A stretch of 64,000 bases of DNA from Larix kaempferi. Lineage: Eukaryota > Streptophyta > Pinopsida > Pinales > Pinaceae. The number at the start of each line of letters is the position of its first letter. Within the stretch, counting starts at the first letter, position 1. The translations under genes and the position numbers were made by a program. Positions 1 to 11,408 of this stretch are shown piece after piece. The notes under the pieces are model-generated. The model saw nothing but the letters and a program-made list of their open reading frames with translations, was not told the origin of the DNA and did not search any database. The stretch spans positions 1,877,001 through 1,941,000 of the forward strand of contig BSBM01000809.1 of NCBI GenBank assembly GCA_027924585.1. The letters run 5' to 3'.

Positions 1-3000
1 GATGATAGATCTCTAAGTGTTGTAGGAGATGGAACAGTTCCAGTAGATAATGGTCATTTTAGTGATGTACTATGTGTTCCAAGAATTTCCTGCAATTTGT
101 TATCAGTCTATCAGATCCCTCATTCTGGTGAAGGTAAAACTGTGACCTTTACACCTCACCAAGTTGTAATCAAGGATTTTAAAGATCCTCAACAGGTCCT
201 AGCTATCGGAATTGTTGATGATATTACCAGGTTGTACAAGTTTAACAACTTTGGGTCATCACCTTTCCCTTCAGTTTTTGTTGCTCATAGTGATAACTTG
301 AGCAAACTTTGGCATGAGCGATTTGGTCACTTAAATTATCGCTCATTGCAACAACTATGTAAAGAAAATATGGTGACAGGTCTTCCGATGGTATCTTGCA
401 GAGATGGTGTTTGCTCCGGTTGTGTACTCGAAAAACATCATCGGGACAGTTTTGACAAACGTGCCTCTTGGCACGCCTCGGTTCCCTTGGAGCTTGTGCA
501 TAGTGACTTGTGTGGTCCTCTTACATCTGCTTCCTTTTCTGGTTCAAATATTTCTTAACTTTCATTGATGATTACACCAGATGCACTTGGGTTTATTTCC
601 TAAAACTTAAGAGCGAAGTATTTAACATGTTCTTGGCCTACAAGGCCCTTGTTGAAAAACAATCTGGTCATCAAATTATTAAGTTAAGATCTGACAATGG
701 AGGAGAATATGTTAACAAATAGTTCACTACTTTCTGCACTGAACAAGGCATCCAACAACAGCACACTGTTCCATATACACCACAACAAAATGGTGTAGCC
801 GAGCGGAAGAACCGCACTTTAAAAGAAATGGCTAATTGTATGATCCAATCTAAGGGACTAAGTCTTCAATTTTGGGTTGAAGCCATAAATTGTGCAAATT
901 ACATAGTTAATCGCACCCCCACAAAAGCATTACAAGGTATAACACCGGAAGAAGCATGGAGTAAAATTAAACCTGATGTAAGTCACTTTCGTGTGTTTGG
1001 TAGTGAAGCATGGGCTCACATTCCGGATGAAAAACGGAAAGCATTGCAGCCTAAAAGTGAAAAGTGCATATTTGTTGGATATTCTGAAGATGTAAAAGGT
1101 TATAGACTTCTTCAACCACATTCTCATGCTATAATCATTAGAAGAGATGTTAAATTTGATGAAAATCTCTTGGTCTGCGAGCCTAACTCGGCGATTGTGC
1201 CATCTGTGGCCTGCGAGCCTGATTCGGCGTTTGTGCCTTCTTCTTCTTCTTCCAACTTCCTTGACAGGTTTCCAACTCCAGTTTCTGATGATGACAGTGA
1301 GGATGAAAATCCACCTCCGCCTGCTCATGTTCCTCCAGTTGCACCAGCACAAGTGCTTCCTCGATGGGTCCGTTCAACATGTGAAGCAGCTGGTGATCTT
1401 GCCGATGATCCTAGAGATCAACGTCGAACACGTTCTCAGTTTCAACGAGCCTCTTCTCTTTTGACTCAAGTTTCCGAGAATCATGATCCAGAAACTTCTG
1501 CAGAAGCTTCAGGGAATCCAGATTGGGATGCATCCATGGATGAAGAATATCGTTCCTTAATGGCGAACGATACTTGGGATCTTGTACCTCTTCCAAAAGG
1601 AAGAAAACTTGTCAGATGTAAATGGGTCTACAGAACTAAGTATGCATCAGATGGAAGTGTTGAAAGGCTTAAGGCAAGGTTAGTTGCCAAAGGTTTTTCC
1701 CAAGTTGAAGGGATTGACTAGAATGAAACCTTTGCTCCTGTCGCAAAAATGAACTCCATCCGCCTTGTTCTTTCCCTTGCAGCCTTACACAACTGGGAAG
1801 TCCATCAAATGGATGTCAAGTCTGCCTTCTTACATGGTGATTTACAAGAGGAAATTTACATGGAACAACCTCCTGCCTATGTTCAGAATAACTCTAGCCT
1901 TGTCTGTCGCCTTAAGAAATCCTTATACGGCCTTAAGCAAGCCCCTACAGCTTGGTATGCCAAAATGGATAACTTTCTCCTTGACACTGGTTTTTCTAGA
2001 TGCCATTCTGACCCCAATGTCTATACCAAGAAAGTAGGAAACCATCTCATCATACTTGTTCTATATGTTGATGACCTTATTCTTACTGGTAGTGACCCTA
2101 AACTTATAACCCATGTGAAATCCAGTCTTAAACAAAATTTTGAAATGTCAGACTTAGGACATTTGCATTATTTTCTTGGTCTCCAAGTCCTGCAAACCAA
2201 AGAAGGAATCTTTCTTTCTCAGTCTAAGTATGCTTGTGACCTTCTTCGACGCTTTCACATGGAAGATTATACACCAGCCCCTTCTCCCTTCCAGTCTGGA
2301 GTCAAACTTTCTGCCACTTGTACTTCACCTGAAGTCGATGCCACCTTGTATTGTCAGCTTGTTGGTAGTCTCTTATACTTGACTCATTCCCGTCCTGACC
2401 TTTCCTTTTCCATTGGTCGAGTTTACCGTTATATGCAGACACCTCATGAAAGTCACTGGAAAGAAGCTAAAAGAATACTTCGATATATTCGAGGTACAGT
2501 TCAGTTTGGGATTCATTACAGTACAGGGAGGAAACCTTTGTTGGTTGGTTTCACTGATTCAGATTGGGTCGGCGATCCTGATGATCGAAAGTCTACTGCA
2601 GGTTATGTTTTCAGTCTGGGATCTGGACCTATTACTTGGGCTTGTAAGAAACAACAAGCTCTTGCTCTTTCTTCAGTAGAGACAGAATATCGAGCAGCAG
2701 TTAATGCCAGTCAGGAAGCTTTATGGCTTCGACATATCCTTTCAGAGTTTGGGTTCGAGCAGCAGCAGCCTACTCCACTTTGGTGCGACAATCAAAGTGC
2801 CATCAAGCTTGCCAAAGATCCAGTTCTATATCAACGCAGCAAACACATTGAGCTACATATGCACTTCATCAGAAATCTTGTTCATGATCGGGTTCTTGAA
2901 GTGCTATTTTGCCCTACAGATGATCAAGTTGCAGACATCTTCACCAAGTCTCTTACAGAAGCGAAGTTTTCTAAACTTCGATCTATGTTAGGAGTTCAGG

Positions 3001-3023
3001 AACTTGTCATTAAGGGGGGATAG
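1..3023 (+). pseudogene. copia pol polyprotein (disrupted, 5' end missing)
   Basis: This would encode the polyprotein that makes and integrates element DNA in virus-like particles. The frame is open from base 1. A GAG-pre-integrase zinc motif is seen at about 310-440 (LWHERFGH, then CSGC). Integrase acidic residues lie in HSDLCGP (about 500) and SDNGGEY (about 692), and the glutamate in NGVAERKN (about 793). Reverse transcriptase spans about 1600-2400 with the YVDD box near 2066. RNase H spans about 2550-2960, with DSDWVGD and ETEYRA, and ends in VADIFTKSL. Breaks: a shift from frame 1 to frame 3 within 510-558, TAG at 720-722 and TAG at 1719-1721. The rest of frame 3 is long and conserved, so decay is recent or mild. 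Confidence 0.93.
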
Positions 3024-3095
3024 GCTCTAATGCCTCCTTCCTTCTCCTAATAGTGTCACTTTTGTAAATCCTTCAATCCTATCCCAAGTTGTTCT

Positions 3096-3105
3096 TAAGG
3101 GGGGA
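3096..3105 (+). other. copia polypurine tract
   Basis: The purine run TAAGGGGGGA ends directly at the first base of the 3' LTR (3106), as expected for the plus-strand DNA primer. An identical 10-mer occurs at 3011-3020, at the end of the pol frame. Confidence 0.85.
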
Positions 3106-3563
3106 TGTTAGGATATTTAGACACTTAGGAGTTAGTTAAGATCAACTTGTGTAATATATCCATTAGGGATAGTGTGTTTCTTTAGTATGCATTAGTATGC
3201 ATTTGTAAATACTTAATCCGACGGTCACGATATGTTTCCGACATAGAGTGATCCGACGGCTCAACTTCTCTTAGATCAAACCTAACCTTGATCCGTGGAT
3301 TAACACCCGATTGGTCCATGATCTCTATTTAAAGAGCATGGAGGGTCATTGTTTAGTTGATCGATAATGAGAAGCTCATTTGTAACTTTCTTTCTTTGCA
3401 TAATAAATTGTCCCGTAGAAGCTATTTGGTCGGGGCCGTGGAGTGTTTCCCTCAAGAGGGTTTAAACCACGTCAAAACATCGGTGTGTTGATCTGTGATC
3501 TGTTTGTGTGAAGTGGTTTCTCTTGGTGTTCGGTCCTTTGGTAGTACCCTGTGTACCCGAACA
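3106..3563 (+). repeat. copia 3' LTR (458 bp)
   Basis: It starts TGTTAGG and ends CGAACA. A TATA-like TATTTAAAG lies at 3326-3334. The 3' third carries the CCGTGGAGTG...AACCACGTC block common in plant copia LTRs. The left edge abuts the polypurine tract; the right edge abuts a 5-bp segment that matches the interrupted outer LTR. Confidence 0.85.
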
Positions 3564-3579
3564 CCCTCTAACATCTCCC

Positions 3580-3906
3580 CCACCTCAAAATATTTCTTCG
3601 TCCCGAAGAAAACATTAACAGCCATGAGTTGTGATTCCTGTAGTCTCTGTCAGCAGTCTGGTAGTGGCCAACCAAACCTTCTCACCCCTTCCTGCGGGAT
3701 TCTCTTCCATGGTCCAGGAGCTTCTGGGCTTCGTCACTCTGCCATTGCACCAACTCACCATCTGCCTGAAAAACTTCTAAAATGACATTGAATATATTTT
3801 GATGTGTGTTAGAACCGGAGGGGTTGATCAATTTAACTGTTATTTTTTCATTATTAACATGAAGCGCTTTCTCTGTGAGGTATAGATGTCTTCTGCTTGA
3901 ATACAT
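3580..3906 (-). pseudogene. possible gypsy pol C-terminal (chromodomain-like) remnant
   Basis: The minus strand carries an LVQWQ-type block near 3745, then a decayed stretch reaching a VFFGTKK-like tail just before the purine tract. Chromodomain-bearing gypsy polyproteins commonly end in a comparable way. Frames are broken and the match is short. Read it as a scrap of the parent autonomous element, not a gene. Confidence 0.4.
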
Positions 3907-5682
3907 CGTTTTCGTAGATTCAGCTGTCGTGAGGCTTCCTGCAAGTTTTCGAATGTGTCACTATTGCTTCTGGTCGATACCGACAGATATTGGTCGACTG
4001 CTGACTGACTCGACTCGACATAACTTACTTGACTCGACATGAGTTACACTAGTCGGCAAGAAACCGACTCGATTTACCACTTTTATGAATATACATGGTT
4101 CAAATAAGATTTGAACGACCCTTTATTCGACTAATTTTCAATGACCTGACACTTTGAACATCGACCAAAATGACCCGACCACAAGGCAAGCGGTCGACCA
4201 AAAAAACATTACAATTTGTATATGTCGAACTTCGACCAAAAGGAAATTCCGACCATATGACTCAAACTAAAAGTTCGACAATTTCTAAAAATTACAAATG
4301 ATTTTACTCCGACCAAGAAAGAAAATATCGACTAAAATTTTAAATACTTGGCACCAACCAAATTTACATAATGGTCGACCACTTTTTAGAAGTACGTCAT
4401 CTCAACCAAGAGGGTTACGTACAACAGTGACAGACAATGGTCGACAGGGTTACGAGTGGTCTGCTATGGTCGCTGCCCGTCGATTCACCATCCTCCACTA
4501 CTATTCGAACTTTAAAAAAAAAAACGGTGGATAATCATCTTGACACGTCGACAACTTCTAGCTACCATCTTTCTTTACGTAGATATATCTTAGCTTCCTT
4601 TCAGCAATTTGAAATAAACAATTCAGCAGACTACTTGCTATAGATTTGGCGGCCCTTAGTCGATAGCTTCCTTCATTCCAATGGCAGGCTTTCTTATTTC
4701 GTCTACAACTGCATATAAAACAAGAATCTCATTGATCAAACTTTGATGGTGAATGCATCCATGAGCAACTTTTGTCATTTATAATAGTCAGTAAAAATAG
4801 GGCGGATTCCTTCAATCGGTGGTCTCCATTAGCAGGGTGTGTATTAATAGCACAACTTAGCTATATGCAACAATTTCCAACCACTGTAGATACACTAAGA
4901 TGCCAACGTAAGCTATGCAGATGATCCATTGGTTGTCTATAAAGGAGACTCTTACTGGGTCGATTTTCGTAGGCATTTATAACTAGAATCACATTATTTA
5001 TTTAAACTCTCCATGAGCACAAAATTTCTTGTCCATGCAGGTACCCAACCGCTGCCTAGTCGACTGTGTTCTAACCGACGGCTAATATGTAGTTGACAGT
5101 CCAATATAACTTCAACGCGTCCATCATAATACTTTGGAAAAAGAAAAGTGATCGACAGGTGGCTGATTAACTTACTTGATAGACATAACTCTGGTTAGTC
5201 AACTGGCATCCGGTGTTCTCGTCCAAAACAAATCAATACTTCTATCGACTAAGGCTAGCACCCATATTATGACTCTAAGTCGGCGGCATGAAAAGATAGT
5301 TGGTAATAATTCAGGCGAACTAACGCATCATTCATCTTGAGTTCTTCATGGTGAACAAAATATTCCTTGCAGGCTTCTTTCAACGAGCTTTGATCAGAGA
5401 TTGGTGACCCTTCCAGAATAAGGAGCAATGAGCATTAATGGTGATGACGATGGTATGAGCACTCAGAACAATAGTGCGTAGTAGTACATGGGCAGTCTTT
5501 TAATAGTTTCTTGCAGGTTTCTTTCCACAGCACACAGCTATCTTCCATCTTTGAGCCATCAAAGATTGAGCATGCTAACCATCTTTTTTCTTTGATTCTT
5601 GCAGGGATTCTTTCTTCTCACGATCTTTTGCAGGTTCGAACCGCTCCTCCTTTGCTGCTGCTGTCACCCAGCCAAAAGAGAA

Positions 5683-5696
5683 CGGCAACGGCGCCA
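5683..5696 (-). other. primer-binding site, tRNA-Asp type
   Basis: The plus-strand text CGGCAACGGCGCCA equals the 3' end of plant tRNA-Asp(GUC). It lies two bases inside the 5' LTR of the minus-strand element, where minus-strand cDNA synthesis would start. Confidence 0.85.
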
Positions 5697-5698
5697 GA

Positions 5699-5916
5699 TG
5701 TTGTATTCAAGCAGAGAGTATAATCATACACAAAGATATAATCAATACACGGGATATGAGTCGAATGCATCCAACTGTTTGTATTCATCTTGAACAATGT
5801 TATTTATACATCATATGTGTGGTTGGAGCAGCTGCACCCGCTCCAACGGCTTCCTTAACTACACTATTACATAATAACTAATGACATTTAAGGAACCCGG
5901 GGGGTCCCCTCTAACA
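5699..5916 (-). repeat. 5' LTR of the short gypsy-type element
   Basis: 218 bp, TGTTAGAGGG to CAACA on the minus strand, with a TATA-like GTATAAATAA in the middle. It is bounded by the primer-binding site on the left. The first ten bases are repeated at the opposite end of the element, at 3573 reading leftward. Confidence 0.85.
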
Positions 5917-6416
5917 ACTCTCATAAGTGGCATCACTCTGTCCATTATGGTTTTACACTTGCTGCAATACATGAACATCCACCTACAACATGCCCTCCTG
6001 ACACAATTTTATATAATCCAAATAGTCATTAGCAATTATTAGCACAATTTCAAATCTGAAATTTACAAATCTGTTTTCCTACAAAAATTAGATTTGCAAC
6101 CATGAGATTATTCTCATAAACTTAAATTAGAAAATTTTCAGATCTGTTTCATGTAGAAATCATATTTGTGAACCATGAGATCCTTCTCACAATAATTGAC
6201 CTTTGCACATGGTAGGTACCGGTCTTTACTATGGAATTATCCACATGGCCATGCCCAAGACAATCTACCTGAAATCTGAAAATTTAAGCCAGTCCAAGAA
6301 CTTGGTGAGTTTTCATGCATATAACATTTTCATTGCTGCAACAATCACTGAAGTGTTTTCAGAATTATACACTCAATAATTAACACTTTCAGCTGTTAAC
6401 ATTCCGAATGTAATGA

Positions 6417-6420
<4 letters not shown>

Positions 6421-6474
<54 letters not shown>

Positions 6475-6503
6475 CTCTCTCTCTCTCTATCTATCTATCT
6501 ATA
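6421..6503. repeat. (CT)n then (CTAT)n microsatellite
   Basis: About 68 bases of CT dinucleotide with a single G interruption at 6472, passing directly into four to five CTAT units. It is a simple-sequence locus likely to vary in length. Confidence 0.97.
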
Positions 6504-7860
6504 TATGCATCATTATCATAGTAAAATTGTAAGACACGGTCACATTATCCCTGCAATTTAAATAAAACTCCAATATTCATTACTTCGCAACCATATTCCT
6601 TTTATGCAACTATGTCCCTTCAACAAAGCACTCTGGTACACCATCAAACATGACTCCCTTCTTCATGCAATCATTCTCTTGCATTCTCAGCAGCTCATGA
6701 AATGAGCTCATAATTGCCAACAATTCATCATTTCATCTATTATCTAATTGCAATGAAACATACATAACACAACCATGCATTCACACAATGCATCTCAACA
6801 TGTGCACCTACACCTATGCATGCACATTTACATCACTCACATAATATTTCCATGTGCATTCACTCAATGCAACCACGAGATTTGTAAAATCTTTTAATGC
6901 ATATCCACTCAATGCCACCTTTCATTGATTCATGAATACTATATTGTCATGTCATTCATCTTATCATAACAGGGCCATAAGTCCCTACTTGCTTTGGTTA
7001 TTAAACTCATAACCAACATACACAAATGGCATGATATAATTTCATATGAATGCATTGAGGTTTCTAAGCAACTATAGGTTGTAAGGCTCCTTACCTTTAC
7101 TTATCCACTCCTCACCATACTTGGTAGGATGACATTCACATTCAGGAACTCAGTACCACATGCAAACCAAGTCAACATAGTTTAAACATAGTTGAAGGGA
7201 TCTTACCAAATCCTCTTTCAACATTCATGCAATTAAGAACAATATCCATTACCTACATGGTTTTCATTAACATCGCTTGATGTTACCTGATCACTTGGCC
7301 TCTTACCAAGGCTACACAGTCATTTTTCCCACCTTTTGATCATGAATCATTACTCCATCCTTCCCTCCCAAGGTTTGTTGGTCACATGTTGTGACTTCTT
7401 TGCATTTTCAGTCATGCTTCTATGGTCTGATTCCTACAACCATTATCAATAACATTAATTGTCATCAACCATAGGCAATACCATTAATGGCTACTACATG
7501 TGTAACTTCACTACCTTTATCCATATTCAACATCATATACGTGCACAAACATCCTCACATGCATTGTGCAATGTTTATTAATATGCCATATAGTGCATAT
7601 TCATTTCATCTATCTAATATCTTGCATTTTCAACATTCCTATGCCATAATTTATATGCATGACAACTTGAGAATTATAAATACAATAGCAAGAGAGTAGT
7701 GGAGGGATTATCCCTTCCAATTCCCCGTCATAATAGGGAATTCTTCTTCCACATCATAGCTGATCCAATTTCCTGGCCTCTTAACAAGCACACAAGGAAT
7801 CATTAGCTATGATTTTCTCACCAAGAAACAATTCAATGCATATACTCATTTATAACATTC

Positions 7861-7942
7861 CTACTTGTTATTTTCCAAGCATACAATTGTTATGCTATGA
7901 ATAGAAATTAGCTTAAGGTGAGAAATTTCCTTCAAGTATCAA
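7861..7942 (-). pseudogene. distal part of a frame interrupted by element A (unidentified)
   Basis: When element A and one TSD copy are removed in silico, the minus-strand frame at 31660-31880 continues without a stop through this stretch and ends at a TAG at 7861-7863. The TSD copy on the far side (ATCGA) keeps the frame open. The copy on this side (ATCAA) would create a stop, consistent with later CpG decay. No family is recognised, and about 25 extra codons without a stop could arise by chance. Confidence 0.35.
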
Positions 7943-10071
7943 TGTCATGTCCCAAAATTTTGCATTGGGTCACAATGGCCTATGCCCCTTGCCCATACTC
8001 ATGATAGTTTGTCAAATGGATGCTAAGGGTCAAATAAATTCCAAGAATGAAGTCCAAGTTAGTAATAATGTGAAATTAGATCCAAATGGACAAGGTGGGT
8101 CACATTAAGAGAAATTCCCAATTCAAAGTTGTAATATACCCATCCAAATGAACTGCCATGGAGGAAAATGACTAGTTCCCTAGGTTCGAGGGTGGAAACT
8201 TTGGGATTTGAAATAAGGGGGCTAATAAATTATGTTTGGACATTAGAATGGCATAAATATTTAATAAAGGAGCTAAATAAATAAATACAAGGGAAAATCA
8301 AAGTGGCAATTGATCATGAAGACACATGGAGGATGTGGGACCCACACAAGCTAGATTTTATATGCCACATGGCATCCTCCTCTTGTCATTTTGAATCCAT
8401 AAGAATCCCAATGTTCTTGGGATGAGTTGGAAGGTCAATACACTTGGCATGACTCAATTAAGGTCGAATTGGAGTGGAATAGTAACTCCCATTGAAGAGG
8501 AAGAGGCATTTTGGAGCTAGTGAGACAGTTGGACTAGATTCCCTAGCTCTATGACAACAATGACGAAGATGTTATGACACCTATGACACAAATCAGACCT
8601 AAAGGATGACATCTGACATATATGACATGTCAAGGCTAAAAATAGCCTCCAATAGGGCGCTCAAGTGAGTTAGGGAAGCCAAAGAGACACCAATTCGAAT
8701 TTGGAGAAGGAGAGGGCTAGAATTGGAAGGACAAGTGGCATACTTGGGAATCTCTTCCCAACTTGAGTTGGCATGAATATCTTGGGAGGAATTCGACCCA
8801 TGGAGGACCTTAGAATTTTATAACGACAAAAACAAATAAGGATGGTAGCTTTTGATCATTTTAGAATTTGCATTTTGCATTTGGAGAGGAGAGCTAGTGG
8901 AGTGCTACTCTACTTGCCTTAGCACCAATTTCGAGGGTGAAAGATTCTCATCCTAGTTGGTAATTGGAAAGTCAATTCAGACCTTTAATTTGTAGCTTTA
9001 ATGGATTCTTTTGTTACAAGTTGAATCTACTGGGAAGCTCATGGTCACATCTCTTTCAGCTTGCTTCTACAACCATTCTTCTATTTCTTGGCATATTCTT
9101 GCTCCTTGAGGAGAGGCGCACTTGTTGAGGTGATGAACTCTTTGGGATATCTCTTAAAGACACATATATTTGAAATATGATATATCTACTCTATTTTTAC
9201 TGCTCATGAGACTCTCAGGTCGAAATACTAAGTGGAGTTATGTAAAAATACCAAACACTGCATAAATGATGCCATTTCCCCTAGATCTTGTTGTTGGAGT
9301 TTGAAGAGACACTATTTCGAGTTATATCAGTTATTCTCTGTGATTTTTTTGATGTATGGAGTGTTATTAAATTTTTTAATAAGTTCCATTAACAAAGAAT
9401 AATCCCTTGGCACCTAAAATTCGAATTTCATAAGTCATGGTGAAAATAACTAGCTTTTCCCCCTATGTAAAATCTTGCATATAAACATATGATTTACAGG
9501 AGTTGCATAAGGCCATAAGAACTAATTAAGGATACATTTGGGAGCTCATTAAAGAAAATTATCAGTACCATACCTCTGTTCATAAATTTGGAATGGTTTA
9601 ACAGCATTTCGGAAGCCAACATTGTCCACTACCCTTGGGGGATTTGAAGCTCGAAATTACTAGTAATTTTCCCTACTTTGTACAGATTGTAAATGAATGT
9701 TTCAGAAGTGTTTTAAGGGTTTTTAATCATACATTATCCTGTTTTATATTTCCTAATACCTTTAGACCCATTATACAAGCATTTGGAGTCATTTGGAGAC
9801 TAAGAGACCAATACTAGTCAAAGAGAAATTGCTAGTCAAAATCCCTACTTTGGACAGAACTTAAAGGAGAGTTTCAGAAGCCTATTGAAGACTCTAAAGC
9901 ATCCATGAACCTCATAATTATGTCCTAATATCATAAATACACCTTTTGTAACAATTTGGGAGCATTTGGAGTCATTTGGAGACCAAGAGACCAATACTAG
10001 TCAAAGGTCGAACTAATGGAAAAAGTTGAAAATTTCACCATTTTATTAAATTTCTAAAAAGGGACATTGCA
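7943..10071 (+). repeat. Element A left LTR (2129 bp)
   Basis: It starts TGTCATGTCCC and ends GGGACATTGCA; the termini are imperfect inverted repeats. It aligns along its length with 29578-31659, with substitutions and small indels. Its 3' part holds a degenerate direct repeat of about 170-180 bp (about 9660-9825 and 9836-10008), each copy ending GGAGTCATTTGGAGA then CCAATACTAGTCAAAG. No protein is evident. Confidence 0.9.
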
Positions 10072-10072
10072 G

Positions 10073-10083
10073 TGGTATCAGAG
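10073..10083 (+). other. Element A primer-binding site (tRNA-iMet type)
   Basis: TGGTATCAGAG begins one base after the LTR end. This is the usual plant initiator-Met primer-binding word. Confidence 0.88.
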
Positions 10084-10202
10084 GATGATCTTGGAACCTG
10101 ATGTAGTCTGATATTCATGAGGACAAGAAATTAGGGACCACCGTTAGATATTGAAACCAAAAGTGCTTTTGTTGAATAGGAAAAAGTAGGAAAAGAAGAG
10201 CA

Positions 10203-10426
10203 ATTTTTTGAGGAAACTATGACTAGGGATAAAAATGGAACCTCAGATGATGGTGAGGAGCTTAGGAAACTCATGAAACCAATATTCGAAGACATGACCA
10301 AGTAGATGCTAAAAGAAATCAAATTTTTTGCTGGCCAACTTGGGAGCAAAGGAGTGATAGGAGGCAACAACAGTTTTCATTATGAGGAAAAGAAGCCAAT
10401 GGGTGAGCATATTTTATCAAGCACAA
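10203..10426 (+). pseudogene. Element A gag-like frame, 5' piece
   Basis: A plus-strand frame runs to the left edge of element B, with an acidic/basic charged composition (EELRKLMKPIFEDM) and one TAG near 10305. Removing element B with one CACAG copy joins it in frame to the open frame at 22689-23088, which holds the zinc knuckle. The two pieces are therefore one gag gene split by B. Confidence 0.65.
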
Positions 10427-10534
10427 TGTTGTGTATCTAAATAGTAAAAATATTAATTAATCACAAATAGGATTAATTAATTAAAGTAACTAGTTAAATT
10501 TGAAGGGGTACATCGTTCCATTGAAATGATACCC
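10427..10534 (+). repeat. Element B left LTR, first part
   Basis: It matches 22445-22550 of the right LTR closely and stops exactly where element C begins. Confidence 0.9.
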
Positions 10535-11361
10535 TGATAATAGATGAAGTAGATTGCAAGTAGGGAGTTAGATCTGCAACATATCAATCTATCTTACTAA
10601 TAAATGGTGAGTTTCTATGTCAGCAACATGAAAAGATTATCACAAGTTTCCAAATATCTATATTCATTCATCAAAACTCATTAAGATCTAAAGTCATTTA
10701 AGAATTAAATTCATACATGATAAGCAAAATTCAAACTCTTAGATGGTAGAAACTTGAATCCATTCATATTAAAACAAGGAAGAAGTACATCTTTACCAAT
10801 GATCTTGGTGTGAATCCCTCCTCCATTTCCATGAGCTTCCCTTCCTTCACCCTTGCTTTTGAAGAATTTGAGCTCTTTCTCCTCCTTCAAAATCTCTCCA
10901 GCATGCCTTTTCTCTTCCTTGGTGTCCTCTACAATGCCTCACATGCCTTTCTTATATTGCATTGGGAAATGAGCCCTCAAGTTTCTCTTTTCAATGTGGT
11001 ATAGTCCCTTTTCATATTTTTTTAAGTATTTTTTCTCAAAAACCCACTTTTCCATAGTTTTCAAGCTTTTTTGCACAACTTAGCATACTTTAAGTACAAT
11101 TAATGCACTTTAATGCATTCATCTACACTTTTTGATTGGTGTAGCTTAGTTTTGGACCTTTTATGAGCGGTTCAATCACTGAGCTTGTTCTCCTTAGGTT
11201 CCTACTGTCTTCACCTAATCCTTCCATTTATGGGAGAAGTGATTAGATCATAGAGGACTTGTCTCTGAATGTACTTTTGTTTCTTTCTTCATGTTGTGGG
11301 TGCATAGTAAAAATGTGCTTCTTATGTCACGTGAATAGGGGTGTTAATTCGATTGTTAACA
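10535..11361 (-). repeat. Element C 3' LTR (827 bp)
   Basis: It aligns with 19257-20072 over its whole length. The outer edge abuts the TACCC TSD copy at 10530-10534. Confidence 0.9.
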
Positions 11362-11376
11362 GATGCCCCCTAATGT
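11362..11376 (-). other. Element C polypurine tract
   Basis: The minus-strand purine-rich word TTAGGGGGCA lies three bases before the TGTTAAC start of the 3' LTR. Confidence 0.7.
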
Positions 11377-11408
11377 GTGAGGTCCGAAATACATTACTGA
11401 ATTTTATA

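Larger units (their letters stand above)
1..3563 (+). mobile_element. Ty1/copia LTR retrotransposon, 3' portion
   Basis: The copia domain order is visible: end of the gag/protease region, GAG-pre-integrase, integrase core, reverse transcriptase and RNase H. A polypurine tract and a 3' LTR follow. The 5' LTR lies left of the window. The LTR runs from TGTTAGG (3106) to CGAACA (3563). The next five bases, CCCTC, continue into the outer LTR of the neighbouring minus-strand element, so this copy inserted into that LTR. The coding region has a frameshift and two in-frame stops, so it is not autonomous as it stands. Confidence 0.93.
3564..5916 (-). mobile_element. short non-autonomous gypsy-type LTR element
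   Basis: On the minus strand there is a 218-bp 5' LTR (5699-5916, TGTTAGAGGG...CAACA), a primer-binding site beside it, about 2.1 kb of mostly non-coding interior, and a purine tract (GGTGGGGGAGA, about 3574-3584) followed by TGTTA-GAGGG. That is the first ten bases of the same LTR, then cut by the copia insertion. No gag or pol frame is kept, apart from a possible C-terminal pol scrap at 3580-3906. About 20 TCGAC/GTCGA pentamers fill 3960-5300. The rest of the 3' LTR and the outer TSD lie left of the window. A possible right flank duplication starts ACTCT at 5917. Confidence 0.8.
5917..7942. other. AT-rich flank, no gene recognised
   Basis: AT-rich sequence with many short CATGCA/ATGCAT-type words and a microsatellite. 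Both strands are broken by stops; the longest plus frame (7487-7699, 70 aa) has no recognisable features. The last 82 bases may hold the end of a minus-strand reading frame that is cut by element A. Confidence 0.6.

Noticed and set aside
930-1352. 140-codon minus-strand frame inside copia
   Set aside because: Opposite strand of a conserved integrase/linker region; no own features.
3106-3573. LTR ending at 3573 (TGTTAG...CTAACA)
   Set aside because: The last ten bases fit the start of the neighbouring minus-strand LTR; the copia LTR is better ended at CGAACA (3563) with CCCTC as TSD.
10073-10083. tRNA gene fragments at the TGGTATCAGAG words
   Set aside because: They are primer-binding sites next to LTR ends; no cloverleaf surrounds them.
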